40,293 bases of DNA. Source: Cupriavidus basilensis. GTDB lineage: Bacteria; Pseudomonadota; Gammaproteobacteria; Burkholderiales; Burkholderiaceae. Below are positions 33,212 through 40,293 of the stretch, piece by piece; the stretch's first letter is position 1, and each line of letters opens with the position of its first letter. The position numbers and the translations under genes are program-made. The notes under the pieces were generated by a model. It was not told where the DNA came from, ran no database searches, and worked only from the letters and a program-made list of their open reading frames with translations. The stretch lies in the NCBI RefSeq assembly GCF_029335485.1, contig NZ_JARJLM010000424.1, positions 1 to 40,293 on the forward strand, written 5' to 3'.

Positions 33212-34153
33212 ATGGCCACGGATCGACTCGGCGACATGCGCCTGTTTGCAGAAGCAGCGGCACTAGGCAGCCTGTCCGCGGCTGGGCGCAGGCTCGGTGT
33301 CTCCCCCGCCGCGGCAAGCGCACGGCTTTTCAAGCTGGAGGCGGCGTTGCACGCAAGGCTGTTCGATCGCACCACGCGCCAGTTGCGCTTGACTGACGAG
33401 GGCCGCCTGTACCTGCAGCATTGCCGGATCGCCCTGCGCGCCGTCGACGATGCGGAAGCTGCGCTCCAGGCAGGTCGGAACACGGTGCGCGGCAAGCTGC
33501 GGATTTCGGCGTCGTCGGATTTCGGCCGGAACCTGCTGAGCCAGTGGCTCGATGAATTCCTCGGCCTGTATCCGGACCTGAAGATTGCGCTGTCGTTATC
33601 GGACTCGCTGTCGAACCTGCTGCAGGACGATATCGACCTGGCGATTCGCTTTGGCGTGCCGAGCGACGGTACGCTGATCGCTCGGCGCCTGGCGCCCAAC
33701 CGGCGCGTGCTGTGCGCATCGCCCGACTATCTCGCCCGGCACGGCGAACCCAGGACGCCAGCGGACCTGGCCAATCACCAGTTCATCGTACTGGTCACCG
33801 CGGCAGGCCCGTTGAACGAGTTCCAATTCGTCATGGACGAGCAGCCCTGCAGCCACACGGTGCCGATGGACCAGGCATGGGAAACCAATGACGGGGCGCA
33901 GGCCCGGGCCTGGGTGCTGGCGGGCCGCGGCATAGCGCGCAAGACCATCTGGGATGCCGCCGCGGACGTCCGCGCCGGGGCGCTGAAAATCCTGCTGCCC
34001 GGTCTGAGCCCGAGCGAGGCCGGGGTCCACGCCGTATTTCACGGCACCAGATTCATGGTGCCCCGCGTACGCGTGCTCCTCGATTTCCTGATAGAGCGCT
34101 TCCGCCGCGAAACCGGGGAACTGCTCGGCGATATCATCATCCCTGGCTTCTAG
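33212..34153 (+). CDS. LysR-type transcriptional regulator
   Basis: This 313-residue LysR protein has an HTH ('MRLFAEAAALGSLSAAGRRL', 'LFDRTTRQLRLTDEGRLY') and an effector domain ('GKLRISASSDFGRNLLSQW', 'DIDLAIRFGVPSDGTL', 'WVLAGRGIARKTIWDAAADV'). It belongs to the large CrgA/DmlR-like subgroup by the DLAIRxG segment. The start ATG 33212 has little ribosome-site sequence, because a palindrome occupies that place. ATG 33236 is an alternative, but it would shorten the HTH. It is divergent from the MFS exporter gene at 33094 and likely regulates it and itself. Confidence 0.92.
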   Translation: MATDRLGDMRLFAEAAALGSLSAAGRRLGVSPAAASARLFKLEAALHARLFDRTTRQLRLTDEGRLYLQHCRIALRAVDDAEAALQAGRNTVRGKLRISASSDFGRNLLSQWLDEFLGLYPDLKIALSLSDSLSNLLQDDIDLAIRFGVPSDGTLIARRLAPNRRVLCASPDYLARHGEPRTPADLANHQFIVLVTAAGPLNEFQFVMDEQPCSHTVPMDQAWETNDGAQARAWVLAGRGIARKTIWDAAADVRAGALKILLPGLSPSEAGVHAVFHGTRFMVPRVRVLLDFLIERFRRETGELLGDIIIPGF

Positions 34154-34344
34154 GCGCTGCCTGTCCGCAGCGCGATCGCGCGCAACGCGCCGCATGGAAA
34201 ATGCTGTTCGCGCGGCGGCCCGGCGCTCCGGTCATGGCCGACCTGCCTGAAGTACCATCGGGGCGGGGGATCCAAAGCGACGCCCAGCCTCGCGCGCCGG
34301 AGCAACCAAAATTGCCGAAAACCGAAAAACCAATGGAGACGAGC

Positions 34345-34875
34345 ATGCTGCACAATGCCGCTGAATCTACTCTGGTGCTGGTGGATTTCCAGGCTCGCCT
34401 GATGCCGGCAATACACGATGGCGATCGCGTCGTAAAGGAGGCCATACGTCTTGCCAACATCGCGCGCGTCCTGGGCGTGCCCATAGTCGGCACCGAGCAA
34501 AGCCCCGGCAGCCTCGGCGAAAATCTCGATGAGATCAAAAGGCTGTGCGACCGGACCGTGGCAAAGGACCACTTCGATGCATGCCGGGACGGTCTGCCCG
34601 ACGCGCTCCCTGCCGGGCGAAAGCATGTGGTGGTAGCCGGCTGCGAAGCCCACGTCTGCGTTCTCCAGACCGTCGCCGGGCTGCTGGACCACGGCCTGAA
34701 AGTCACCGTCGTGCTGGATGCCATAGGCTCGCGCAAGCGCGCCAGCTACGAGGCGGCCGTCGACAGGATGCGGCGGGACGGGGCCACTGCAGCCACTGTC
34801 GAGATGATTGCCTTCGAATGGCTGCGCACGAGCCGGCATGAACGGTTCCGCGAAGTGCTCGGCTTGGTGAAGTAA
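34345..34875 (+). CDS. isochorismatase-fold cysteine hydrolase
   Basis: This 176-residue enzyme has the full catalytic triad of the isochorismatase-like superfamily: Asp14 in 'LVLVDFQARL', Lys74 in 'TVAKDHFD' and Cys105 in 'AGCEAHVCV'. Short members of this kind (YcaC-like) hydrolyse amides or N-carbamoyl compounds, but the substrate here is unknown. ATG 34345 is chosen because 'ggag' stands 6-7 bases upstream. ATG 34333 and a longer open frame from 34201 are alternatives. It follows the LysR gene by about 190 bp on the same strand and is convergent with the metal-efflux operon. Confidence 0.9.
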   Translation: MLHNAAESTLVLVDFQARLMPAIHDGDRVVKEAIRLANIARVLGVPIVGTEQSPGSLGENLDEIKRLCDRTVAKDHFDACRDGLPDALPAGRKHVVVAGCEAHVCVLQTVAGLLDHGLKVTVVLDAIGSRKRASYEAAVDRMRRDGATAATVEMIAFEWLRTSRHERFREVLGLVK

Positions 34876-34914
34876 CGTTCGTGAAGCGGCGCGTCGCGGC
34901 GCAGCGCCCCATGT

Positions 34915-34949
34915 GAGAAAAAAACGCCCCACCGGAACTGCGTGGGGCG
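34915..34949 (-). terminator. intrinsic terminator of the RND efflux operon
   Basis: CGCCCCAC (34925-34932) and GTGGGGCG (34942-34949) form an 8-bp stem. On the minus strand the hairpin is followed by a run of seven T (34924-34918). It lies about 40 bp after the stop of the pump gene. Confidence 0.85.
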
Positions 34950-34987
34950 CCGCCTTGCTTCAGGCTCCTTCCAGGTTATGTCCGGCT

Positions 34988-37900
34988 TTACACCGGCACA
35001 TCCCTGCTCGGATCCGGCTTCCGGTTGTCAAACCAGCGGTACAGCGTCGGCACCATCACCAGCGTCAGCAAGGTCGAGGTGATCAGCCCGCCGATCACCA
35101 CCACCGCCAGCGGACGCTGCACTTCCGATCCCGGACCGGTGGAGAACAGGAACGGCACCAGCCCCAGCATGGCGATGGTCGCCGTCATCATTACCGGACG
35201 GAAACGCTGGGTAGCGCCCTGCACCACCGCTTCGTCCAGCGACAGGCCGGAGTCCCGCAGCGTGCGGATATACGACACCAGCACCACCCCGTTGAGCACC
35301 GCCATGCCCCACAACGCGATAAAGCCCACCGAGGCCGGCACCGACAGGTACTCGCCGGTGATGAACAGCCCGATGATGCCGCCGATGGAAGCAAACGGCA
35401 GCACGGTGATGATCAGCGTGGCAAAACGCACGGAGTTGAACAGCAGGAACAGCAGGAAGAAGATCGCGGCGATGGTCACCGGCACGATGATCTTCAGGTG
35501 GCCCATGGCGCGTTCCATGTTCTGGAACTGGCCGCCCCACTCCAGGTAGTAGCCTTCCGGCAGCTTGACCTTGCTGCCGGCCGCCTGCTGCAGCTCGGCG
35601 ACGAAGCCGCCAAGGTCGCGGTCCTTGACGTTGATCATCACCACTACGCGGCGCTTGGCCATTTCGCGGCTGATCTGCGCGGGACCGTCGGTGACTTCGA
35701 TCCTGGCCACGCTTTGCAGCGGCACCTGGGCGCCGTTGGGCGTGGCCACCAGCAGCTGGCGGATGGCCTGCACGTTGTCGCGGAAGTCCTCGGGCAGACG
35801 CACGGCGGCGGCAAAGCGGCGCTCGCCTTCGAAGATATCCGTGGCGCGCTTGCCGCCGATGGCGATCTCGATGATGTCGTGGATGTCGGAGACGTTCAGC
35901 CCGTAGCGGGCGATGGCTTGCCGGTCGATCTCGATCGACAGGTACTGTTGCCCGGAGATCCGTTCGATGCGGATATCCTGCGAGCCCTGGATGCCGCCCG
36001 CCACGCGCGCGATCTCGCCAGCGAGCTCGCGCAGCTTGTCGAGGTCGTCGCCGAACACCTTCACCGCCACGTCCGAACGCACACCGCTGACCATCTCGTC
36101 GACACGGTCCGAGATCGGCTGCGCCATCACGATCTGCACGCCGGGGATGGCCTTGAGCTTCTCGCGGATGGCGCTGGCGATATCGTCCTGGGTCCAGCCG
36201 TCGGGCCACTCGTCGCGGTCCTTCAGGCTGGCGATGGGCGTCGATTCGTTCTGGCCTTGCGGGTCCGCCGGGCTTTCGCCGCGGCCCACGCCGGACACTA
36301 CCGACTTCACTCCCGGCACCGACAGCACCAGTTTGTTGGCTTCCATCTCCAGCTTGACCGACTCCTCCAGCGAGATATTCGGTACGCGGTCCAGCGCCGG
36401 CACGATCGAGCCTTCCTTCATCTCGGGGATGAAGGACGTGCCCAGCAGCGGCACGATGGCCAGGGTGGCCAGGAACGCCCCCACCGCGCCGATCACGGTC
36501 TTGCGGCTATTGCCGAGCGCCCAGTGCAGCATGCGCAGGTAATGCCGCTTCATGAAGGCGATCATCCGCGTGTCGTGCTCGGCGCCGCCCTTGAGCAGGT
36601 AGGACGACAGCACCGGCGACAGCGTCAGCGACAGGAACAGCGAGATCGCCAGCGCGATGGATATGGTGAAGGCCAGCGGCGCGAACATCTTGCCTTCCAT
36701 GCCGGTCAGCGTCATCAGCGGCAGGAACACCAGGATGATGATGCCCACGCCAACGATCACCGGCGTGGCCACTTCCTGCACGGCCTTGACCAGGATCTCG
36801 GTCTTGCTCATGCCTGAATGATCGCGATGCCCCAGCCGCTCGAAGGCATTCTCCACCACCACCACCGACCCGTCGACCATCAGGCCGATGGCGATGGCAA
36901 GCCCCCCCAGCGACATCAGGTTGGCCGACAAGCCCACCTGGTTCATTACCATGAAGGTCAGCAACGGCGTCAGCACCAGCGTGGCCAGCACGATGACCGA
37001 CGAGCGCACATCCCCCAGGAACAGGAACAGCACGATTACCACCAGCACCACCCCCTCGAGCAGCACCTTGGTCACCGTCCACAGGGCAGAATCCACCAGC
37101 TCGCTGCGGTCGTAGTACGGCACGATCTGCAGCTTGCCCGGCAGCATGCCGCGCTCGTTGATCTCGGCCACCCGAGCCTTGACGCGGCTCACCACTTCCT
37201 TGGCATTGCCGCCGCGCATCATCATCACGATGCCGCCCACCGATTCGGTCTCGCCGTTCTTGACCAGCGCGCCCTGCCGTACCTCGTGGCCGATGGTCAC
37301 GTCGGCCACATCGCGCAGGTAGACCGGCGTGCCAGAGATCTCCTTGAGCACGATGCTGCCGATATCGTCCACGCCACGGGCCAGGCCCACGCCGCGGATC
37401 AGGTACTGCTCGGCATAGTGCGGCAGCACGCCGCCGCCGGAGTTGGCGTTGTTGCGCGCCAGCGACTGGTAGACCTGCTGCAGCGTGATCTGGTGATGCC
37501 GCATGCGGTCCGGGTTGACCAGCACCTGGTACTGCTTGACGAAGCCGCCCTGCGAGTTGATTTCCGCCACGCCGGGGATCGAGCGCAACAGCGGGCGCAC
37601 CACCCAGTCCTGCGCGATGCGCCGCTCGGACAACTCCTCGGTGGTCAGCGCGCGGTTGCCGTCGTCGGCGCGGTCCAGTGTGTACTGGTAGACCTCGCCC
37701 AGGCCGGTGGAAACCGGACCCAGCACCGGCGTCACGCCCTCGGGCATGCGGCCGGCCACCTCGATCAGGCGCTCCATCACCAGTTGCCGGGCGAAGTAGA
37801 CATCCGTCGCATCGGTAAACACCAGGGTGATCAGCGACAGGCCCGCTTTGTTCAGCGAACGCATCTCTTCCAGGCCCGGCAGTCCGGTCATCGCCATTTC

Positions 37901-38107
37901 CACCGGCACGGTGACAAAGCGCTCCACCTCTTCGGGCGAGCGGCCGGTGGCGTCGGTGGCGATCTGCACCTGCACATTGGTCACGTCGGGAAAGGCATCC
38001 ACCGACAGTTTGGTAGCCGCGCGCAGGCCGAAGAAGAACAGCACCACGGCCAGCACGCACACCACCAGCCGCTGCTTGATAGCGGCTTCCACAAGGGATT
38101 TCATCAT
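34988..38107 (-). CDS. heavy-metal-type RND efflux pump (CzcA family)
   Basis: This 1039-residue inner-membrane pump has the normal length for HME-RND proteins. It opens with 'VEAAIKQRLVVCVLAVVLFF', and 'KLSVDAFPDVTNVQVQIAT' is the family's typical porter start. The fourth-helix proton-relay motif is 'AIAIGLMVDGSVVVVEN' at about 405-420, with the essential Asp of 'VDG' present. The CzcA-type 'DFG' before it is replaced by 'AIG', so the metal class differs from the canonical Zn/Co/Cd pumps. Two large porter loops and 12 membrane helices are evident ('FLGDVRSSVIVLATLVLTPL', 'FIALWGMAVLNGVVLVSYIR'). It exports divalent cations from periplasm or cytoplasm; the metal is unknown. It lies 6 bp after the adaptor gene, last in the operon. 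Confidence 0.95.
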   Translation of the reverse strand: MMKSLVEAAIKQRLVVCVLAVVLFFFGLRAATKLSVDAFPDVTNVQVQIATDATGRSPEEVERFVTVPVEMAMTGLPGLEEMRSLNKAGLSLITLVFTDATDVYFARQLVMERLIEVAGRMPEGVTPVLGPVSTGLGEVYQYTLDRADDGNRALTTEELSERRIAQDWVVRPLLRSIPGVAEINSQGGFVKQYQVLVNPDRMRHHQITLQQVYQSLARNNANSGGGVLPHYAEQYLIRGVGLARGVDDIGSIVLKEISGTPVYLRDVADVTIGHEVRQGALVKNGETESVGGIVMMMRGGNAKEVVSRVKARVAEINERGMLPGKLQIVPYYDRSELVDSALWTVTKVLLEGVVLVVIVLFLFLGDVRSSVIVLATLVLTPLLTFMVMNQVGLSANLMSLGGLAIAIGLMVDGSVVVVENAFERLGHRDHSGMSKTEILVKAVQEVATPVIVGVGIIILVFLPLMTLTGMEGKMFAPLAFTISIALAISLFLSLTLSPVLSSYLLKGGAEHDTRMIAFMKRHYLRMLHWALGNSRKTVIGAVGAFLATLAIVPLLGTSFIPEMKEGSIVPALDRVPNISLEESVKLEMEANKLVLSVPGVKSVVSGVGRGESPADPQGQNESTPIASLKDRDEWPDGWTQDDIASAIREKLKAIPGVQIVMAQPISDRVDEMVSGVRSDVAVKVFGDDLDKLRELAGEIARVAGGIQGSQDIRIERISGQQYLSIEIDRQAIARYGLNVSDIHDIIEIAIGGKRATDIFEGERRFAAAVRLPEDFRDNVQAIRQLLVATPNGAQVPLQSVARIEVTDGPAQISREMAKRRVVVMINVKDRDLGGFVAELQQAAGSKVKLPEGYYLEWGGQFQNMERAMGHLKIIVPVTIAAIFFLLFLLFNSVRFATLIITVLPFASIGGIIGLFITGEYLSVPASVGFIALWGMAVLNGVVLVSYIRTLRDSGLSLDEAVVQGATQRFRPVMMTATIAMLGLVPFLFSTGPGSEVQRPLAVVVIGGLITSTLLTLVMVPTLYRWFDNRKPDPSRDVPV

Positions 38108-38113
38108 GTCCGG

Positions 38114-39274
38114 TTACCCCTGTTCCAGGCGTTTGCGCTCGTTGTCGAGATGGAAAGCGCCCTGCACCACGATGCGGTCGCCCGCCTTCACGCCGCTTTG
38201 CACCACGCGCATGCCGTCGCTCTCTGCGCCCAGCCTGACCTTGGCCAGGCGGTACAGGCCGCCGGCCTGCTCCACATACACCAGCTCGTCGTTGCCGTCG
38301 CGCACGATGGCGGATTCCGGGATCACCAGTTGCTCGGTGGGCGCGCTGGCGATCAGCATGCTGGCCAGCATGGCCGGCTTCAGGCGCCCTTCCCGGTTTT
38401 CCAGCTCGGTGCGGACCAGCACCGTGCGCGATTGCGGATTCACGGTGCGGCCTACGTAGATAAGCTTGCCGGTGATCTGCTTCAGGCCCGCGCCGTTGCC
38501 AAGCGACGGCACCTCGATGTCCACGCTCTGGCCCTCGGCCACCAGCGCGGCCTGCTGCTCGGGCACTTCGGCGATCACCCATACGCGCGACAGGTCGGCC
38601 ACGGTATAGAGCGCGTCCGCGGGCTGCACCACCTGGCCTTGCGCCACGTTGCGCTCCACCACGGTGCCGCTGATGCTGGAGAACACCGGCGAGTAGGAAT
38701 CGATGCTGCCGCTCTTGGCCAGTTGCGCCACCGCGCCGGCCGACATGCCAAGCACGCGCAACTGGTCACGATAGGCGCGCATCTCGGCAGACGAGATCGC
38801 CAGCTCGCTCTCGCGCCGCTGCAGCTCGCCTCGGCCGATCACATCGGCAGCGAACAGCTGGCGGGCCCGCTCGGCGTTGCGGGCCTGCAGCTCGGTCTGG
38901 GCCTCGGCCTTGAGGAAGGCCATCTGCGCCGCGCCCAGCTCGCTGCTATGCAGTCGGGCGAGCACCTGGCCAGCCTTGACCTCCTGGCCCAGGATGCCGT
39001 AAAGATCGGTCACGCGGCCGGTCACGCTGGCGCCGATGCGCGCCACCCGCTGTTCATCGAAATCGATACGCCCGGCCACCCGCAGCACTTCGCTGAAGGG
39101 GCTGGCGCTGACCGGCGCGACCTTCAGCGATTGCTGCAAGGCGCCTTCCGGCTTGACGATGCCGGGCGGCTGCCTGGGCGCTTCGGCCACGGGCGCGGGT
39201 TCGTCCGAGCAGCCGGCCAGGGAAAACACCAGGGCTGCGGTTGCCGTCAGGGAAAACAGGAAATGGGGACGCAT
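38114..39274 (-). CDS. RND periplasmic adaptor lipoprotein (CzcB family)
   Basis: This 386-residue adaptor has a lipoprotein signal with lipobox 'SLAGC' (Cys22). It also has a barrel-sandwich half ('VTDLYGILGQEVKAGQVLARL'), a short helical hairpin ('AFLKAEAQTELQARNAERARQL'), the returning lipoyl half and beta-barrel ('GTVVERNVAQGQVV'), and a membrane-proximal domain with 'VQSGVKAGDRIVVQGAF'. It links the pump and outer-membrane channel. There is no His-rich metal-binding N-terminus as in true CzcB proteins. It starts 2 bp after the stop of the outer-membrane factor, so the three genes form one tight transcript. Confidence 0.94.
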   Translation of the reverse strand: MRPHFLFSLTATAALVFSLAGCSDEPAPVAEAPRQPPGIVKPEGALQQSLKVAPVSASPFSEVLRVAGRIDFDEQRVARIGASVTGRVTDLYGILGQEVKAGQVLARLHSSELGAAQMAFLKAEAQTELQARNAERARQLFAADVIGRGELQRRESELAISSAEMRAYRDQLRVLGMSAGAVAQLAKSGSIDSYSPVFSSISGTVVERNVAQGQVVQPADALYTVADLSRVWVIAEVPEQQAALVAEGQSVDIEVPSLGNGAGLKQITGKLIYVGRTVNPQSRTVLVRTELENREGRLKPAMLASMLIASAPTEQLVIPESAIVRDGNDELVYVEQAGGLYRLAKVRLGAESDGMRVVQSGVKAGDRIVVQGAFHLDNERKRLEQG

Positions 39275-39276
39275 GC

Positions 39277-40293
39277 TTATTTGGATTCCGTAGGTGCCGA
39301 GGGAGCCGAAGGGGCCATGGGTGCCGTGGGTGCCACGGGCTGCCCGGGCACGTTCGACAGCAGCTTCTCAATCTGGATGGTGGCGGCCTGCAGTTCGTAC
39401 TGGGCCGCGATCAGGTCGCTGCGCGCGCCGCGCAGCACGCGCTGGGCATCGAGGTAATCCAGGATGCCGCGCTCGCCGAAGCGGTAGGCCGACTCCGCCA
39501 CCGCCAGCGCGGACTCGGCCTGGCGCACGATGCCGCCTTCCAGCGCGCTCACCTGGGACTGGGTGATCTCGTACTGCCGGTAGGCCGTCTCCAGCTCCTG
39601 CATCAGCTCGAACTCGCGGGCCTCCAGCGCGGTGCGGGCCTGGATGGCCTGCGCGGTGGCTTCGCCCACCGGGCCGGCGCGGCGGTCCCACAACGGAATG
39701 GTCAGGACCAGGCCCACCTGCGAGACGGTGTTGTCCGGCTGGCGCTCGGCGCTGGCGCGCACCGCCAGTTCGGGCAGCCGCAGCGAACGCTGGTAATCCA
39801 CCGCCAGGCTGGCGCGGTCGGCTTCCAGGCGGCGCTGGGCCAGTTCAGCGTTGACGCCGGCCAGCGTGTCGCGCAGCACCGGCAGGGCCGGCAGCGCCGT
39901 CTGCTGGTTCAGGCTGCCGGCGAGCGAATAGGCCACGGGCAAGGCACCGCCTACCTGCTGGCGCAACGCCGCCTTGACCTGGTTGACCCGCAACTGGGCG
40001 CTCTGCAGCGTCTTCTGTGCGCCGAGCAGTTCGGTCTCGGCCTTGATCAACTCGTAGCGCGGCGCTTCGCCAACCTCCACCCGCAGGCGGGCGCGGTCAT
40101 GGATCTGCCGCATCATGGCCAGGTCCTCCTTGGCCGCTGCCAGTTCCGTCTCGCGCCGCAGGACGTCGAAATACGAGGTCTTGACCCGCGCCGCCAGGTC
40201 CGCGCGGAAAGCCTGGCGACCGGCTTCGGTGGCCTCCAGGCTGCGCCCGGCGATCTCCGTGCGCAATCTGCGCTGCTGCGGGTAGTCCAGCTT
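39277..40293 (-). CDS. RND outer-membrane factor (CzcC/TolC family), N-terminus outside window
   Basis: The frame is open to the last base; 338 codons are visible and the signal peptide and first helices lie outside. The repeated coiled-coil/OEP layout is clear. 'VKTSYFDVLRRETELAAAKE' and 'DRARLRVEVGEAPRYELIKA' form the first OEP half, and 'LVLTIPLWDRRAGPVGEA' and 'YRFGERGILDYLDAQRVLRG' the second. It ends in a Pro/Ala/Ser tail ('PTAPMAPSAPSAP'). It forms the outer-membrane channel of the efflux complex with the two genes downstream. Confidence 0.93.
   Translation of the reverse strand, partial: KLDYPQQRRLRTEIAGRSLEATEAGRQAFRADLAARVKTSYFDVLRRETELAAAKEDLAMMRQIHDRARLRVEVGEAPRYELIKAETELLGAQKTLQSAQLRVNQVKAALRQQVGGALPVAYSLAGSLNQQTALPALPVLRDTLAGVNAELAQRRLEADRASLAVDYQRSLRLPELAVRASAERQPDNTVSQVGLVLTIPLWDRRAGPVGEATAQAIQARTALEAREFELMQELETAYRQYEITQSQVSALEGGIVRQAESALAVAESAYRFGERGILDYLDAQRVLRGARSDLIAAQYELQAATIQIEKLLSNVPGQPVAPTAPMAPSAPSAPTESK

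Noticed and set aside
34913-39457. Very long plus-strand open frames (634 and 879 codons) across the efflux operon
   Set aside because: They are His/Arg/Gln-rich mirror images of the pump and adaptor genes, whose own frames carry complete family motifs.

Overview
The window is high-GC DNA with the gene style of a Burkholderiaceae beta-proteobacterium. A Cupriavidus or Ralstonia-like host is my inference, based on codon use, a metal-type RND operon, several LysR/transporter clusters and an M81 peptidase. No 16S or other taxonomic marker is present, so the genus is not proven.

Bases 1-6200 look like ordinary chromosome mixed with scars. They hold the end of an AraC-type regulator, a secreted alpha/beta hydrolase, a broken tyrosine recombinase, two GNAT acetyltransferases, and a LysR regulator divergent from an aldehyde dehydrogenase. 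Bases 6200-27000 are an accessory block. It holds a secreted Rhs/YD-repeat protein with a small membrane-anchored partner, a decayed IS3-family transposase interrupted by the 3' end of a group II intron, and a 683-aa protein with a PD-(D/E)XK-like core. Next comes a four-gene minus-strand operon (ABC exporter, HlyD adaptor, small periplasmic protein, 1793-aa RTX protein with an N-terminal HExxH site). A nucleotidyltransferase-like gene, an orphan secreted protein and a truncated P4-type integrase follow. The integrase fragment lies just past the 3' end of a tRNA-Gly gene, the classic position for a genomic island boundary.

Bases 27115-27712 are a tRNA cluster (Asn and Gly on the minus strand, Arg on the plus strand) with clear intrinsic terminators. 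From 27779 to the right end the DNA looks like normal chromosome. It carries a LysR/MFS/M81-peptidase cluster, a divergent MFS exporter/LysR pair, an isochorismatase-fold hydrolase, and a CzcCBA-like tripartite efflux operon (RND pump, lipoprotein adaptor, outer-membrane factor cut by the window edge) with its own terminator.

The most interesting unit is the type I secretion operon at 13782-23491. The transporter pair is followed by a signal-peptide protein whose stop codon overlaps the start of a giant RTX protein with a putative zinc-peptidase head. The layout fits a secreted enzyme plus a dedicated periplasmic partner (immunity, inhibitor or chaperone). The 683-aa nuclease-like protein and the Rhs/partner pair are further candidates for little-described systems.
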